Shown piece by piece: positions 56,220 through 64,000 of a DNA stretch of 64,000 nucleotides. Under the pieces are notes generated by a model. The model saw only the letters and a list, made by a program, of their open reading frames with translations. It ran no database searches and was not told the origin of the DNA. The stretch's first letter is position 1. Each line of letters begins with the position of its first letter. A program made the position numbers and the translations under genes. This stretch comes from Crocinitomicaceae bacterium (GTDB taxonomy: Bacteria > Bacteroidota > Bacteroidia > Flavobacteriales_D > Crocinitomicaceae), in the NCBI GenBank assembly GCA_024639405.1, contig JAHEIL010000017.1, forward strand, positions 1 to 64,000, read 5' to 3'.

Positions 56220-57131
56220 TTATTGAATAACTAAATTTGATTGAGCTATTTCACTGTTTACAAAATAAATACGAACGGTATACATCCCTTTTTCAAAAGC
56301 AGCTGTTCCAATTTCAGTTGAGATAACAGATCCATTTTTTACTTCAGTAGCGATCACTTGACCTAAAACATTCAAAAGTTCAATTTTATCGATACCAATT
56401 GATGCTGAAACCATTGTTTTTCCATTTTGAGATGGATTTGGGTAAACTACAAATGATACTTTTGATGCTAATTCATCGATTCCTACAAAACAATCACAGG
56501 TATGTTGACCTAATTCTGTCCATGTATCTTTTGGCAATGAATCCCACTCTGTTGTTACAATAAACGGATCTGGATTTACAGTCACTCCTTTAACAACATT
56601 AGCTTTACGGATCAATGTTTGATCTTTGGTCCACCATGCACCTACTGAACCATCGTAAGGAAATTCATCACTCCATGATTGCGCAGTTGCGATTGATGCA
56701 TCACCTGATTTACCAAATAAATCAATCATTACACCGTTTTTAAACAAACCGATCGCATCGTTTCCATTCATGTATGTTGGAGCTGGATACGCACCGTCTA
56801 ATTGATCGGCTAAAGCTTGTAATGCTGGAGACGCAGCAGGTGAAGAACCTGTTCCAGTTGTTTGACCATTTACAATAACAAATGTTGAATAAGGAGCGAT
56901 TGAACCTGTTAAGTTTAAAACGCCTCCTGCTGTAGTATTGGAATTTCCATTTGAATATCGTTCAACTGTATATCCTGACAAATTTATTGTTGCTCCTGTT
57001 GGATTGTAAATTTCGATCGCTTTATCATTTCCTGTACCTTCTACATATTCTGAAATGAATAATTCAGAACAATCTTGTGCATATGTAGCACCAAAAACTA
57101 AAAAACTAAAATAAAGTAACGTTTTTTTCAT
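56220..57131 (-). CDS. Secreted lamin-tail-domain protein with T9SS type A sorting domain
   Basis: 303 residues. Signal peptide about 1-18 (VFGATYAQ). A lamin-tail domain (LTD, about 20-150) with the hallmark LFISEYVEGTGNDKAIEIYN and INLSGYTVERYSNG, and the conserved NGNDAIGLFKNG. A T9SS type A C-terminal domain follows (about 230-303; VYPNPSQNGKTMV, ELLNVLGQVI). LTDs are found in other extracellular nucleases of the ExeM type, and this one heads an operon with endonuclease I, so DNA binding at the surface is a reasonable guess. It has no catalytic domain of its own. Confidence 0.87.
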   Translation of the reverse strand: MKKTLLYFSFLVFGATYAQDCSELFISEYVEGTGNDKAIEIYNPTGATINLSGYTVERYSNGNSNTTAGGVLNLTGSIAPYSTFVIVNGQTTGTGSSPAASPALQALADQLDGAYPAPTYMNGNDAIGLFKNGVMIDLFGKSGDASIATAQSWSDEFPYDGSVGAWWTKDQTLIRKANVVKGVTVNPDPFIVTTEWDSLPKDTWTELGQHTCDCFVGIDELASKVSFVVYPNPSQNGKTMVSASIGIDKIELLNVLGQVIATEVKNGSVISTEIGTAAFEKGMYTVRIYFVNSEIAQSNLVIQ

Positions 57132-57531
57132 AACATATTGATTTTAAAAATTAAAAATGCAGTTGATTTTTGAAATGAAATTCACAAAAGAAAAAGAAAA
57201 ACAGTAAACAACAGGTTGAACCATAAGAAAAGTCCTATCCCTTAAATTACTGATACTTTGTGACATTATTTTTTCATCTCGCCGTGTTTATTTGTCTATG
57301 GTTTCAGACTATTTTAATAATAGCTTCAAGGAGAACATAGAAAAACTTGAAACAAATGTAATTAAATATTTATTGTGTGTCATTATTTAATTGTTAACAT
57401 TCAAACAATCATTTTAAACAATTTTGTTAATATTTTTTGATATTGTATTACTTTTAAGGCCTAAAATAAAGCTATTAGTTATTTGCATATTAATTCATTT
57501 TAAGAATAAAATACAAACAAAATTAGATCAC
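57132..57531. promoter_or_regulatory. 400-base divergent intergenic region between the nuclease operon and DPP IV
   Basis: AT-rich and without a credible open reading frame. It must contain the promoters of both directions. A TACTTTTA near 57447 is a near match to the -7 consensus on the plus strand; no match was found for the minus strand. The in-frame upstream start at 57424 for DPP IV is rejected because the signal peptide begins at 57532. Confidence 0.4.
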
Positions 57532-59706
57532 ATGAAAGTCGTATACATTTTTTTATTTTTATTTATCACCCTTTTTAATAAGGCGTTAAGTCAAGAAATT
57601 ACCGTTGAAAAAATTTGGAAAAAATATGAGTTTTACGCCAAAGGTGTTGATGGCTTTCGCTCAATGAATGATGGTAATCATTACTCTCAAATCACTGAAA
57701 TAAGTGGTAAACAATCCATCACGAAACACAGTATTATTGATGAAACAAGCAACATAGAAACTTTGCTTCCTGCTGAGAAATTAGTTTATAATAACCAAGC
57801 ACTAAAAATCAATGATTATGAACTCAATAATGACGAATCAAAAGTGTTGTTAATGACTCAAAAAGCGGCAATTTACAGACGAAGTTTTACTGCTGTTTAT
57901 TACCTGTATGATTTAAAATCTGGAAAATTAGAAGCATTAGATGAAAAACATTCCCCTCAATCTTTAGCGGAATATTCTCCTGATGGATCAAAAGTTGCAT
58001 ATATCTATAAAAATGATCTTTATGTGAAGAACATTAAAAGTGGAGAAATAAGTAAAATGACTGAAGATGGAAAACGCAACAAAATAATTAATGGAACAAC
58101 TGACTGGGTTTATGAAGAAGAATTTTCTATCACGAAAGCATATTGTTGGTCACCTGACAGTAAATACATTGCTTTTTTGAAATTTGATGAAAAAGAAGTA
58201 CGTGAATTCAACATGGCTTATTACAAAGATTTATATCCTGAAAATTACACATATAAATATCCGAAAGCAGGAGAAGCAAATAGTAAAGTTTCTGCACACA
58301 TCATCGCAGTAAATTCTGGAAAAATCAACAAATTAGAATTGGGTGAATATGAATACATTCCAAGATTAAAATGGTCTAGCACAGCTAATCAACTGGTAAT
58401 TCAAACATTAAATAGACATCAAAACAACTTAAAATATCATTTAATAGATTTAACCACTAAAAAAATAAAACATTCTGTTTTCTTTGAAGAAAACGCTAAA
58501 ACATACGTAGAGATTGATGATAATTTATTGATATTAAAAGATGGTAAAACTATACTAAGAACAAGTGAAATGGATGGATTCAACCACATTTATCAATTAA
58601 CATTTGATGGGAAATCTACACAAATCACAAAAGGAAATTGGGATGTTATTGAAAATTATGGTATCAATGAAGCAAACGCAACCATCTATTATTCTTCAGC
58701 TGAAAATGGTGCAATCAATAAAAGTTTGTACTCAATTGGATTAGATGGTTCATCAAAAAAATTAATCAGTAGTTCAACTGGAACAAATGATGCAGAATTT
58801 TCAACTGGGTTTAATTACTTCATCAAAACTTATTCAGATGCAAATACACCACCTGTTTATTCATTGTGTACAAGTAATGGCGAACAAGTGAAGTTATTAG
58901 AGAATAATGCAGCATTAATTGAAACATTAGCAACTTATAAACTTTCTAAGAAAGAATTCACTACATTTCATTCTGGAACAACTGAATTGAATGGTTCGAT
59001 TATCTATCCTCCAAATTTTGATGCAACAAAAAAATATCCTGTTTACATGACTGTTTATGGAGGTCCAGGACATAACGAAGTCTTAAATGCATGGGATGGA
59101 AACGATTACATGTACCACCAATTATTAGCTCAAAAAGGATATATTGTTGTTTCAGTTGATCCAAGAGGAACAATGTATAAAGGTGAAGCCTTTAAAAAAT
59201 CAACCTACTTACAACTTGGAAAATTAGAAACCGAAGATTTTATCAATGTAGCGAAAGAATTACAAACTAAGCCATACATTGATCCAACAAGAATAGGAAT
59301 TCAAGGATGGAGTTTTGGTGGATTTATGGCTTCCAATGCAATTTTTAAAGGTGCTGATGTATTTAAAATGGGTATTGCAGTTGCACCAGTCACACATTGG
59401 AAATATTACGACAACATCTACACAGAACGTTTTATGCGAACACCTCAAGAAAATCCTACAGGTTACAATGAAAATGCTCCAATTAACTTTGTCAACCAAT
59501 TAAAAGGAAAATTCTTTTTAATTCATGGAGCAGCTGATGACAATGTTCATTATCAGAATTCAATGGAATTAGTGAATGCTTTGGTGAAAGCAGACAAACA
59601 ATTTGATTTGTTTATTTACCCTAATAAAAACCATGGGATTTATGGCGGAAATACGCGAAACCATTTGTTTAACATGCTGTTAAATTACACTTTAAAGAAC
59701 CTATAA
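57532..59706 (+). CDS. S9 family prolyl peptidase (dipeptidyl peptidase IV)
   Basis: 724 residues from the ATG at 57532, which gives the signal peptide MKVVYIFLFLFITLFNKALS. Beta-propeller DPP IV N-terminal domain (about 70-460) with YSPDGSKVAY, WVYEEEFSITKAYCWSPD (contains the Glu-Glu pair that binds the substrate N-terminus). Alpha/beta-hydrolase domain with S594 in GWSFGG, Asp 669-670 in AADDNVHYQ and H701 in NKNHGIYGG. It removes X-Pro dipeptides in the periplasm. Full length, all catalytic residues present. Confidence 0.94.
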   Translation: MKVVYIFLFLFITLFNKALSQEITVEKIWKKYEFYAKGVDGFRSMNDGNHYSQITEISGKQSITKHSIIDETSNIETLLPAEKLVYNNQALKINDYELNNDESKVLLMTQKAAIYRRSFTAVYYLYDLKSGKLEALDEKHSPQSLAEYSPDGSKVAYIYKNDLYVKNIKSGEISKMTEDGKRNKIINGTTDWVYEEEFSITKAYCWSPDSKYIAFLKFDEKEVREFNMAYYKDLYPENYTYKYPKAGEANSKVSAHIIAVNSGKINKLELGEYEYIPRLKWSSTANQLVIQTLNRHQNNLKYHLIDLTTKKIKHSVFFEENAKTYVEIDDNLLILKDGKTILRTSEMDGFNHIYQLTFDGKSTQITKGNWDVIENYGINEANATIYYSSAENGAINKSLYSIGLDGSSKKLISSSTGTNDAEFSTGFNYFIKTYSDANTPPVYSLCTSNGEQVKLLENNAALIETLATYKLSKKEFTTFHSGTTELNGSIIYPPNFDATKKYPVYMTVYGGPGHNEVLNAWDGNDYMYHQLLAQKGYIVVSVDPRGTMYKGEAFKKSTYLQLGKLETEDFINVAKELQTKPYIDPTRIGIQGWSFGGFMASNAIFKGADVFKMGIAVAPVTHWKYYDNIYTERFMRTPQENPTGYNENAPINFVNQLKGKFFLIHGAADDNVHYQNSMELVNALVKADKQFDLFIYPNKNHGIYGGNTRNHLFNMLLNYTLKNL

Positions 59707-59806
59707 ATTCATAAAAAATTGCTTCCGTTTGAAACAATTTTAATTGGACTTAAAAAAAAATAAAAATAATCTATAAAAATTTTGAATTGATAAACAATTT
59801 CTTTCG

Positions 59807-59814
59807 TAATTTAG
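59807..59814 (+). promoter_or_regulatory. Probable -7 box for gltA
   Basis: TAATTTAG differs from TAnnTTTG at one position and lies 39 bases before the gltA start. Confidence 0.4.
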
Positions 59815-59853
59815 GCGGGAAAATTGATCATCTATAAATTTGTTTTAAACAAC

Positions 59854-61140
59854 ATGAGCGAAACAGCGAAAATTGAACTAGACGGAAAAACATACGAATT
59901 TCCAGTAGTTGTAGGTACAGAAAACGAAAAAGCAATTGACATTAGCAAACTTCGTGACACAACAGGTTATGTAACTTTAGACACAGGGTATAAAAATACT
60001 GGTGCTACTAAAAGTGCTATAACATTTTTAGATGGAGAACTTGGTATTCTTCATTACCGTGGTTACCCAATTGAGCAATTAGCTGAAAAAGCAACATTTA
60101 TTGAAGTTGCTTACTTGTTGATTTATGGTAAATTGCCAACACAATCAGAGTTAAATGATTTTTCAAATAGCATCACAAAACATACATTGGTGCACGAAGA
60201 CATGAAACAATTCTTTGAAGCATATCCTGCAAAAGCGCATCCAATGGGGGTATTGTCTTCAATGGTTTGTTCACTTTCTACCTTTTACCCAGAATCATTA
60301 GATCCTAACAGAAGTCCTGAAGCAAAAGATTTAACCATTCACAGATTATTGGCTAAATTACCGACATTGGCAGCTTGGTCATACAAAAATGCGATGCGTC
60401 ACCCATTCATGTACCCAAAAAATAATTTAGATTATTGCTCGAATTTCATGTACATGATGTTTGGAATGCCAACAGAAGATTACACTGTTGATCCAGTTAT
60501 TGTTGATGCATTAAACAAATTATTGATCTTACATGCTGATCACGAACAAAACTGTTCTACTTCAACTGTAAGAATCGTTGGATCATCACAAGCTAATTTG
60601 TACGCTACAATTTCTGCAGGAATCTCAGCTTTGTGGGGACCTTTGCACGGTGGAGCTAACCAAGCGGTAATTGAAATGTTGGAACAAATCCACAACGATG
60701 GTGGTGATGTTGATAAATGGGTCGCGAAAGCAAAAGACAAAGAAGATTCTTTCCGTTTGATGGGATTTGGTCATAGAGTATATAAAAACTTCGACCCACG
60801 CGCAACAATCATTAAAAAAGCATGTGATGATGTTTTGGAAAAATTAGGAATTAATGATCCAATGTTAGAAATCGCTAAAAAATTAGAAAAAGTAGCATTA
60901 GAAGACGATTACTTCAAAGCGAGAAATTTATATCCAAACGTTGATTTCTATTCTGGAATTATTTACAAGGCATTAAAAATTCCTACAGAAATGTTTACTG
61001 TAATGTTTGCAATTGGACGTTTACCAGGATGGATCGCACAATGGAAAGAAATGACAGAAAACAATGAACCGATTGGAAGACCTAGACAAATTTATACTGG
61101 TGAAACTCCACGTGATTATGTCGAGATTTCAAAACGATAA
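59854..61140 (+). CDS. gltA: Citrate synthase
   Basis: 428 residues from the ATG at 59854; an upstream TTG at 59824 in frame is not favoured because MSETAKIELDGKTYEFPV is the normal N-terminus. Catalytic histidines lie in HADHEQNCSTSTVR and GPLHGGANQAV, the adenine/CoA region in FGHRVYKNFDPRA and the catalytic aspartate in VDFYSGI. Type II (hexameric, Gram-negative type) by length and N-terminal beta domain. Condenses acetyl-CoA and oxaloacetate at the entry of the TCA cycle. Followed by a terminator. Confidence 0.96.
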   Translation: MSETAKIELDGKTYEFPVVVGTENEKAIDISKLRDTTGYVTLDTGYKNTGATKSAITFLDGELGILHYRGYPIEQLAEKATFIEVAYLLIYGKLPTQSELNDFSNSITKHTLVHEDMKQFFEAYPAKAHPMGVLSSMVCSLSTFYPESLDPNRSPEAKDLTIHRLLAKLPTLAAWSYKNAMRHPFMYPKNNLDYCSNFMYMMFGMPTEDYTVDPVIVDALNKLLILHADHEQNCSTSTVRIVGSSQANLYATISAGISALWGPLHGGANQAVIEMLEQIHNDGGDVDKWVAKAKDKEDSFRLMGFGHRVYKNFDPRATIIKKACDDVLEKLGINDPMLEIAKKLEKVALEDDYFKARNLYPNVDFYSGIIYKALKIPTEMFTVMFAIGRLPGWIAQWKEMTENNEPIGRPRQIYTGETPRDYVEISKR

Positions 61141-61153
61141 TTGAAATGAAATA

Positions 61154-61187
61154 AAAAAAAGCGGATGAAATCATCCGCTTTTTTTGT
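61154..61187 (+). terminator. Bidirectional terminator between gltA and the RNA methyltransferase gene
   Basis: AAGCGGATGA / TCATCCGCTT (61159-61180) with A-run and T-run flanks, so it can act on both convergent genes. Confidence 0.9.
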
Positions 61188-61205
61188 GTTTAAAATTAAA
61201 AGTAT

Positions 61206-62423
61206 TTATTCTTCTTCATCAGATAATTGAGAAGCATCAGTAATAGTATTTAATTTATGTAATTTCTTTGTTCCGTCGTAAATTGAGAACTTTCTAAAAC
61301 TACACTCTAATTCTCCATTGTATAATTTTATTTTACGATCAGGTCGCAAGCCTATGGATTTAAAACCAGGTTCAGATGCTGAAATAATCCAACAATCAAA
61401 TCCTTTCATTTCATTTTTCATCCAGTTTCCTATGCCTTCATAAAGCTCTTCGATGTTATCCCCCATTCGTTCGCCATAAGGTGGATTTGAAAGTACAACA
61501 CCTTTTTCTTCAGGACATTTTACTTCATCATATGAATGAACAGCTGTTTCAACAAAACGACCGATAGGCAATGAACGTAAATTTCTTCTTGTTTTTGTTA
61601 CCATTTCATCGCTAACATCAGATCCAATGATACGACAAGGCAAGGCTGTAATTCTTTTTTTGACAGCATTATCGTAGATGCTTTCCCATAATTCGGCATC
61701 GTAATTCGCGAAATTTTTAAACGCATAATGCTGACGTTCCATATTCGAAGGTATTCCAACAGCCAACATTGCAGCTTCAATTAACAAGGTACCAGAACCA
61801 CAAAAAGGGTCAATAAAAGTAGATGTACGATCCCAACCAGATAACCGTATTAATCCCGCAGCAACGACTTCATTCAACGGAGCCTCACCTGCCGATTGTC
61901 TATAACCTCTTTGAAACAAGGGTAAACCACTCGTGTTTAATGAAATTGTTACAGTTGAATTATTAATGTAAAGATCAATTACAACTTGAGGAGATTTTGT
62001 GTTAACGTCAGGTCGATTACCATCCAAATTTCTAAATGTATCGACAATTGCATCTTTTACCAATAAAAAAGGAAATTGTGAATGCTTGAAGAAATCTGAA
62101 AAAACAGCACCTTTAACAACAAATGATTTGTCTACAGAAAAATAGTTAGGCCATTTAATGTCCATGCATTTTTTATACAATTCATCTTCATGTCGAATCG
62201 TAAATTGCTTTAATTCTACTAAAATAGAAATGGCACATCGAATGTGAAGGTTTAAAAAGTAAACATCACGCCACGAACCTTTCACTTGAACAGCTCTGTT
62301 TAAAACAACGACTTCATCAAAACCTAATTCATTCAATTCTTCTGATAAAACTTGCTCTAATCCATAAAATGTTTTGAGTGTAATCGTCATTAATTGTTCT
62401 TTACTTTTTACTTCTTCTTTCAT
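61206..62423 (-). CDS. THUMP domain RNA N2-guanine methyltransferase (RlmL/YpsC type)
   Basis: 405 residues from the ATG at 62423; an upstream in-frame start (62465) lies across the palindrome and promoter of the divergent gene, and a later ATG at 62390 is also possible. THUMP/ferredoxin-like RNA-binding domain about 20-155, then a Rossmann methyltransferase: FIDPFCGSGTLLIEAAM (SAM site), IIGSDVSDEM and the catalytic SNPPYGERMGD. Homologues methylate 23S rRNA or tRNA guanine N2; the exact target cannot be told. An acidic tail (SDEEE) ends it. Confidence 0.88.
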   Translation of the reverse strand: MKEEVKSKEQLMTITLKTFYGLEQVLSEELNELGFDEVVVLNRAVQVKGSWRDVYFLNLHIRCAISILVELKQFTIRHEDELYKKCMDIKWPNYFSVDKSFVVKGAVFSDFFKHSQFPFLLVKDAIVDTFRNLDGNRPDVNTKSPQVVIDLYINNSTVTISLNTSGLPLFQRGYRQSAGEAPLNEVVAAGLIRLSGWDRTSTFIDPFCGSGTLLIEAAMLAVGIPSNMERQHYAFKNFANYDAELWESIYDNAVKKRITALPCRIIGSDVSDEMVTKTRRNLRSLPIGRFVETAVHSYDEVKCPEEKGVVLSNPPYGERMGDNIEELYEGIGNWMKNEMKGFDCWIISASEPGFKSIGLRPDRKIKLYNGELECSFRKFSIYDGTKKLHKLNTITDASQLSDEEE

Positions 62424-62452
62424 TTTTTTATCTTTCACGTGTGAAATACTCT

Positions 62453-62460
62453 TATTTTTG
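62453..62460 (+). promoter_or_regulatory. Bacteroidota-type -7 box for the patatin gene
   Basis: TATTTTTG fits TAnnTTTG, 15 bases before the TTG start of the patatin gene, giving an almost leaderless message. Confidence 0.5.
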
Positions 62461-62475
62461 TACAAAAGAACGAAT

Positions 62476-64000
62476 TTGAAATCAATTATTCAGTATATTC
62501 TTCTAATCTATTGCTTTTGCAGTTCAATTTCTTTTGGTCAACAAAAGATTGGAGTGGTATTAAGCGGTGGTGGTGCGGCAGGACTTGCTCATATTGGCGT
62601 ATTAAAAGCTTTAGAGGAAAAAGGAATTCCAATTGATTACATAACAGGAACTTCTGCTGGGGCATTAACAGGAGCAATGTATGCATCTGGCTATAGTCCT
62701 TCAGAAATTGAAGCATATGTTCTGAGTCCAGAATTTCAATTAATGACTAAAGGTAAATTAAATGCGAATCAACGTTTTTATTACAAAGAAGAAGAATCCA
62801 ATGCCAGTTTAGTTGACATTTCTTTTAATTTAGATACAAACTTATTAAAATCACTTCCGACCAATGTCATTAGGTCTTCTTTTTTAGATTTTGAAATGAT
62901 GCGTATTTTCTCTGCTACAAGTACATCTTACGGCAATGATTTCAATCAATTATTTGTGCCTTTTAGGTGTGTCGCATCGGATATTTCATCTAAAAAAAGC
63001 ATTGTCTTTTCCAATGGAAATTTAAATGAAGCTGTTCGTGCATCGATGACTTACCCTTTTTATTTTTCTCCAATTTCTATCAATGGGAAGTTATTATTTG
63101 ATGGCGGTTTGTACAATAATTTTCCTGCAAATGAAGTCTATTCTGAATTCTCTCCAGATTTTATAATTGGCAGCAACGTATCAGGAAATGCTTCTGCGCC
63201 TTCTGAAAATGACTTATTGAGTCAAGTGACCAACATGATGGTTTACAATTCAGAATACTCTATTCCGTGTGAATCTAGTATTTTAATTCAACCAAAAATT
63301 GAAATTGGAACGTTTGAATTTGAAAAAGTTAAAGATGCAATTAAAGCAGGTTACGATGCTACACTTATTTTAATTGACTCCATAAACAAGGAAATAGTTC
63401 GACATACAAGCATTGAAGAATTAACCGCAAAAAGAAAGTTATTTAAAGTAAAAATTTCAGCATTAAAAATCACGTCGATTACCAATAACCTTAATCGAAA
63501 AAAGGACATCAGTTATGCGAGACAATCAATGATTAGAGTTTCTAAAAATGAAGTGATTGATTTAAAAAAATTGGAACGACGCTATTTCAGATTAGATGCT
63601 ACTCCACAAATCGATTTTATCTACCCAACATTAACGTTAAAAAAAGACAGTACCTACAACCTAAACCTTGCCATTCGAAAAGCAAAAGATTTTAAATTAG
63701 AAATTGGCGGACATTTTTCATCCAGGGCAGTCAACACTGGCTTTATTGGTTTAACATACAAAAACCTAGGTAAAACAGCTTATTCAGCTCATGGGGAAGC
63801 CTATTTTGGGAAATTTTATGGCTCCGTAAAAACAAATTTTAACATAGAAATTCCATCTACATTTCCAGTTGCAGCATCAGCTTATTTTGTTCTAAATAGA
63901 TGGGATTATTTTAATAATTTCGCTTCTTTTTTTGAAGAAGTTAAACCATCTTTTTTAATTCAAAATGAGTTATATTATGGCGTAAACTTTAAAAACCCTA
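62476..64000 (+). CDS. Patatin-like phospholipase with POTRA and Omp85-type barrel (partial, cut by the window end)
   Basis: 508 residues are visible from a TTG start at 62476, which yields the signal peptide MKSIIQYILLIYCFCSSISFG; no ATG is available before the catalytic core. The patatin domain (about 24-320) has the oxyanion motif GGGAAG at 31-36, the nucleophile S60 in GTSAG and the Asp 209 of FDGGLYNNFP. Residues about 320-390 look POTRA-like (KVKISALKIT, KLERRYFRLDA). Barrel strands then begin (LEIGGHFSSRAVN) and continue past the window end. Architecture matches PlpD-type (type Vd) or Bacteroidota surface phospholipases. Confidence 0.88.
   Translation, partial: MKSIIQYILLIYCFCSSISFGQQKIGVVLSGGGAAGLAHIGVLKALEEKGIPIDYITGTSAGALTGAMYASGYSPSEIEAYVLSPEFQLMTKGKLNANQRFYYKEEESNASLVDISFNLDTNLLKSLPTNVIRSSFLDFEMMRIFSATSTSYGNDFNQLFVPFRCVASDISSKKSIVFSNGNLNEAVRASMTYPFYFSPISINGKLLFDGGLYNNFPANEVYSEFSPDFIIGSNVSGNASAPSENDLLSQVTNMMVYNSEYSIPCESSILIQPKIEIGTFEFEKVKDAIKAGYDATLILIDSINKEIVRHTSIEELTAKRKLFKVKISALKITSITNNLNRKKDISYARQSMIRVSKNEVIDLKKLERRYFRLDATPQIDFIYPTLTLKKDSTYNLNLAIRKAKDFKLEIGGHFSSRAVNTGFIGLTYKNLGKTAYSAHGEAYFGKFYGSVKTNFNIEIPSTFPVAASAYFVLNRWDYFNNFASFFEEVKPSFLIQNELYYGVNFKNP

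Noticed and set aside
57424-57531. Upstream extension of the DPP IV gene
   Set aside because: The extra 36 residues would precede a clear signal peptide and come from AT-rich non-coding sequence.
62486-62716. 76-residue minus-strand open frame near the window end
   Set aside because: It is the antisense of the patatin catalytic core, whose conserved GGGAAG and GTSAG motifs show that the plus strand is coding.
1-64000. tRNA, rRNA, insertion sequences, integrase genes or att sites
   Set aside because: None was recognised on reading both strands; gaps between genes are mostly below 300 bases. A tRNA or covariance-model scan would be decisive and could not be run.

Overview
This is a 64-kb stretch of an AT-rich (about one third G+C by eye), gene-dense bacterial chromosome. 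Several traits point to the phylum Bacteroidota and most likely the order Flavobacteriales. Promoter -7 boxes have the form TAnnTTTG. Genes start in A-rich context without Shine-Dalgarno sequences. Several exported proteins carry type IX secretion (T9SS) sorting domains of type A (YPNP-type) and type B (CHU_C-type). A TamL-like Omp85 lipoprotein, an SpmA-SpmB fusion and a short AMP nucleosidase are also present. A Crocinitomicaceae/Fluviicola-like affiliation is a guess from gene content. No tRNA, rRNA, CRISPR array, insertion sequence or prophage was recognised.

Layout. 0-2 kb: a minus-strand beta-lactamase-family hydrolase. 2-8 kb: a tight plus-strand operon mutL, two rhomboid proteases, a membrane-anchored EEP phosphodiesterase, a TsaC-type protein and a class I glutamine amidotransferase. 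8-10 kb: an SpmA-SpmB membrane protein and a small repeat protein. 10-13.3 kb: TamL-like protein, divergent from a SpoU-family RNA methyltransferase. 13.4-15.8 kb: a small cysteine-containing secreted protein and a T9SS type B protein. 15.9-22.9 kb: housekeeping genes (trmH, ribosomal protein THX with a long basic tail, serC, serA, DUF1015, YggS, DUF1684, AMP nucleosidase, a small exported protein). 23-26.6 kb: aconitase and rpsF-rpsR-rplI. 26.7-29.5 kb: a three-gene metal-chelate/cobalamin-type ABC importer. 29.4-33.2 kb: a minus-strand phosphorelay operon made of an NtrC-type regulator, a hybrid histidine kinase with an HNOBA-like sensor domain, and an Hpt protein.

33.5-39.8 kb: a plus-strand locus for cell-surface proteins, divergent from the phosphorelay. 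It encodes a T9SS type A protein, a small outer-membrane barrel, a 1051-residue fibre-like protein with nearly identical 270-bp repeats, a secreted SUMF1-like protein, and a protein built almost only of six 27-residue GGLGYG/Cys repeats. 39.9-43.7 kb: comM, rpmH and an ABC exporter. 43.9-49.6 kb: a giant HYR-repeat T9SS type B protein. 49.6-57.1 kb: a five-gene minus-strand operon encoding a secreted lamin-tail protein, a TonB-dependent receptor, a secreted endonuclease I, and a 5'-nucleotidase split into a lipoprotein C-terminal half and a Tat-exported N-terminal half. It reads as a pathway for degrading extracellular nucleic acid and taking up the products. 57.5-64 kb: dipeptidyl peptidase IV, citrate synthase, a THUMP RNA methyltransferase and the start of a patatin-Omp85-type protein cut by the window end.

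The two most interesting regions are the nucleic-acid-scavenging operon and the surface-fibre locus with its divergent phosphorelay. No T9SS machinery genes lie in the window, so the sorted substrates depend on genes elsewhere.
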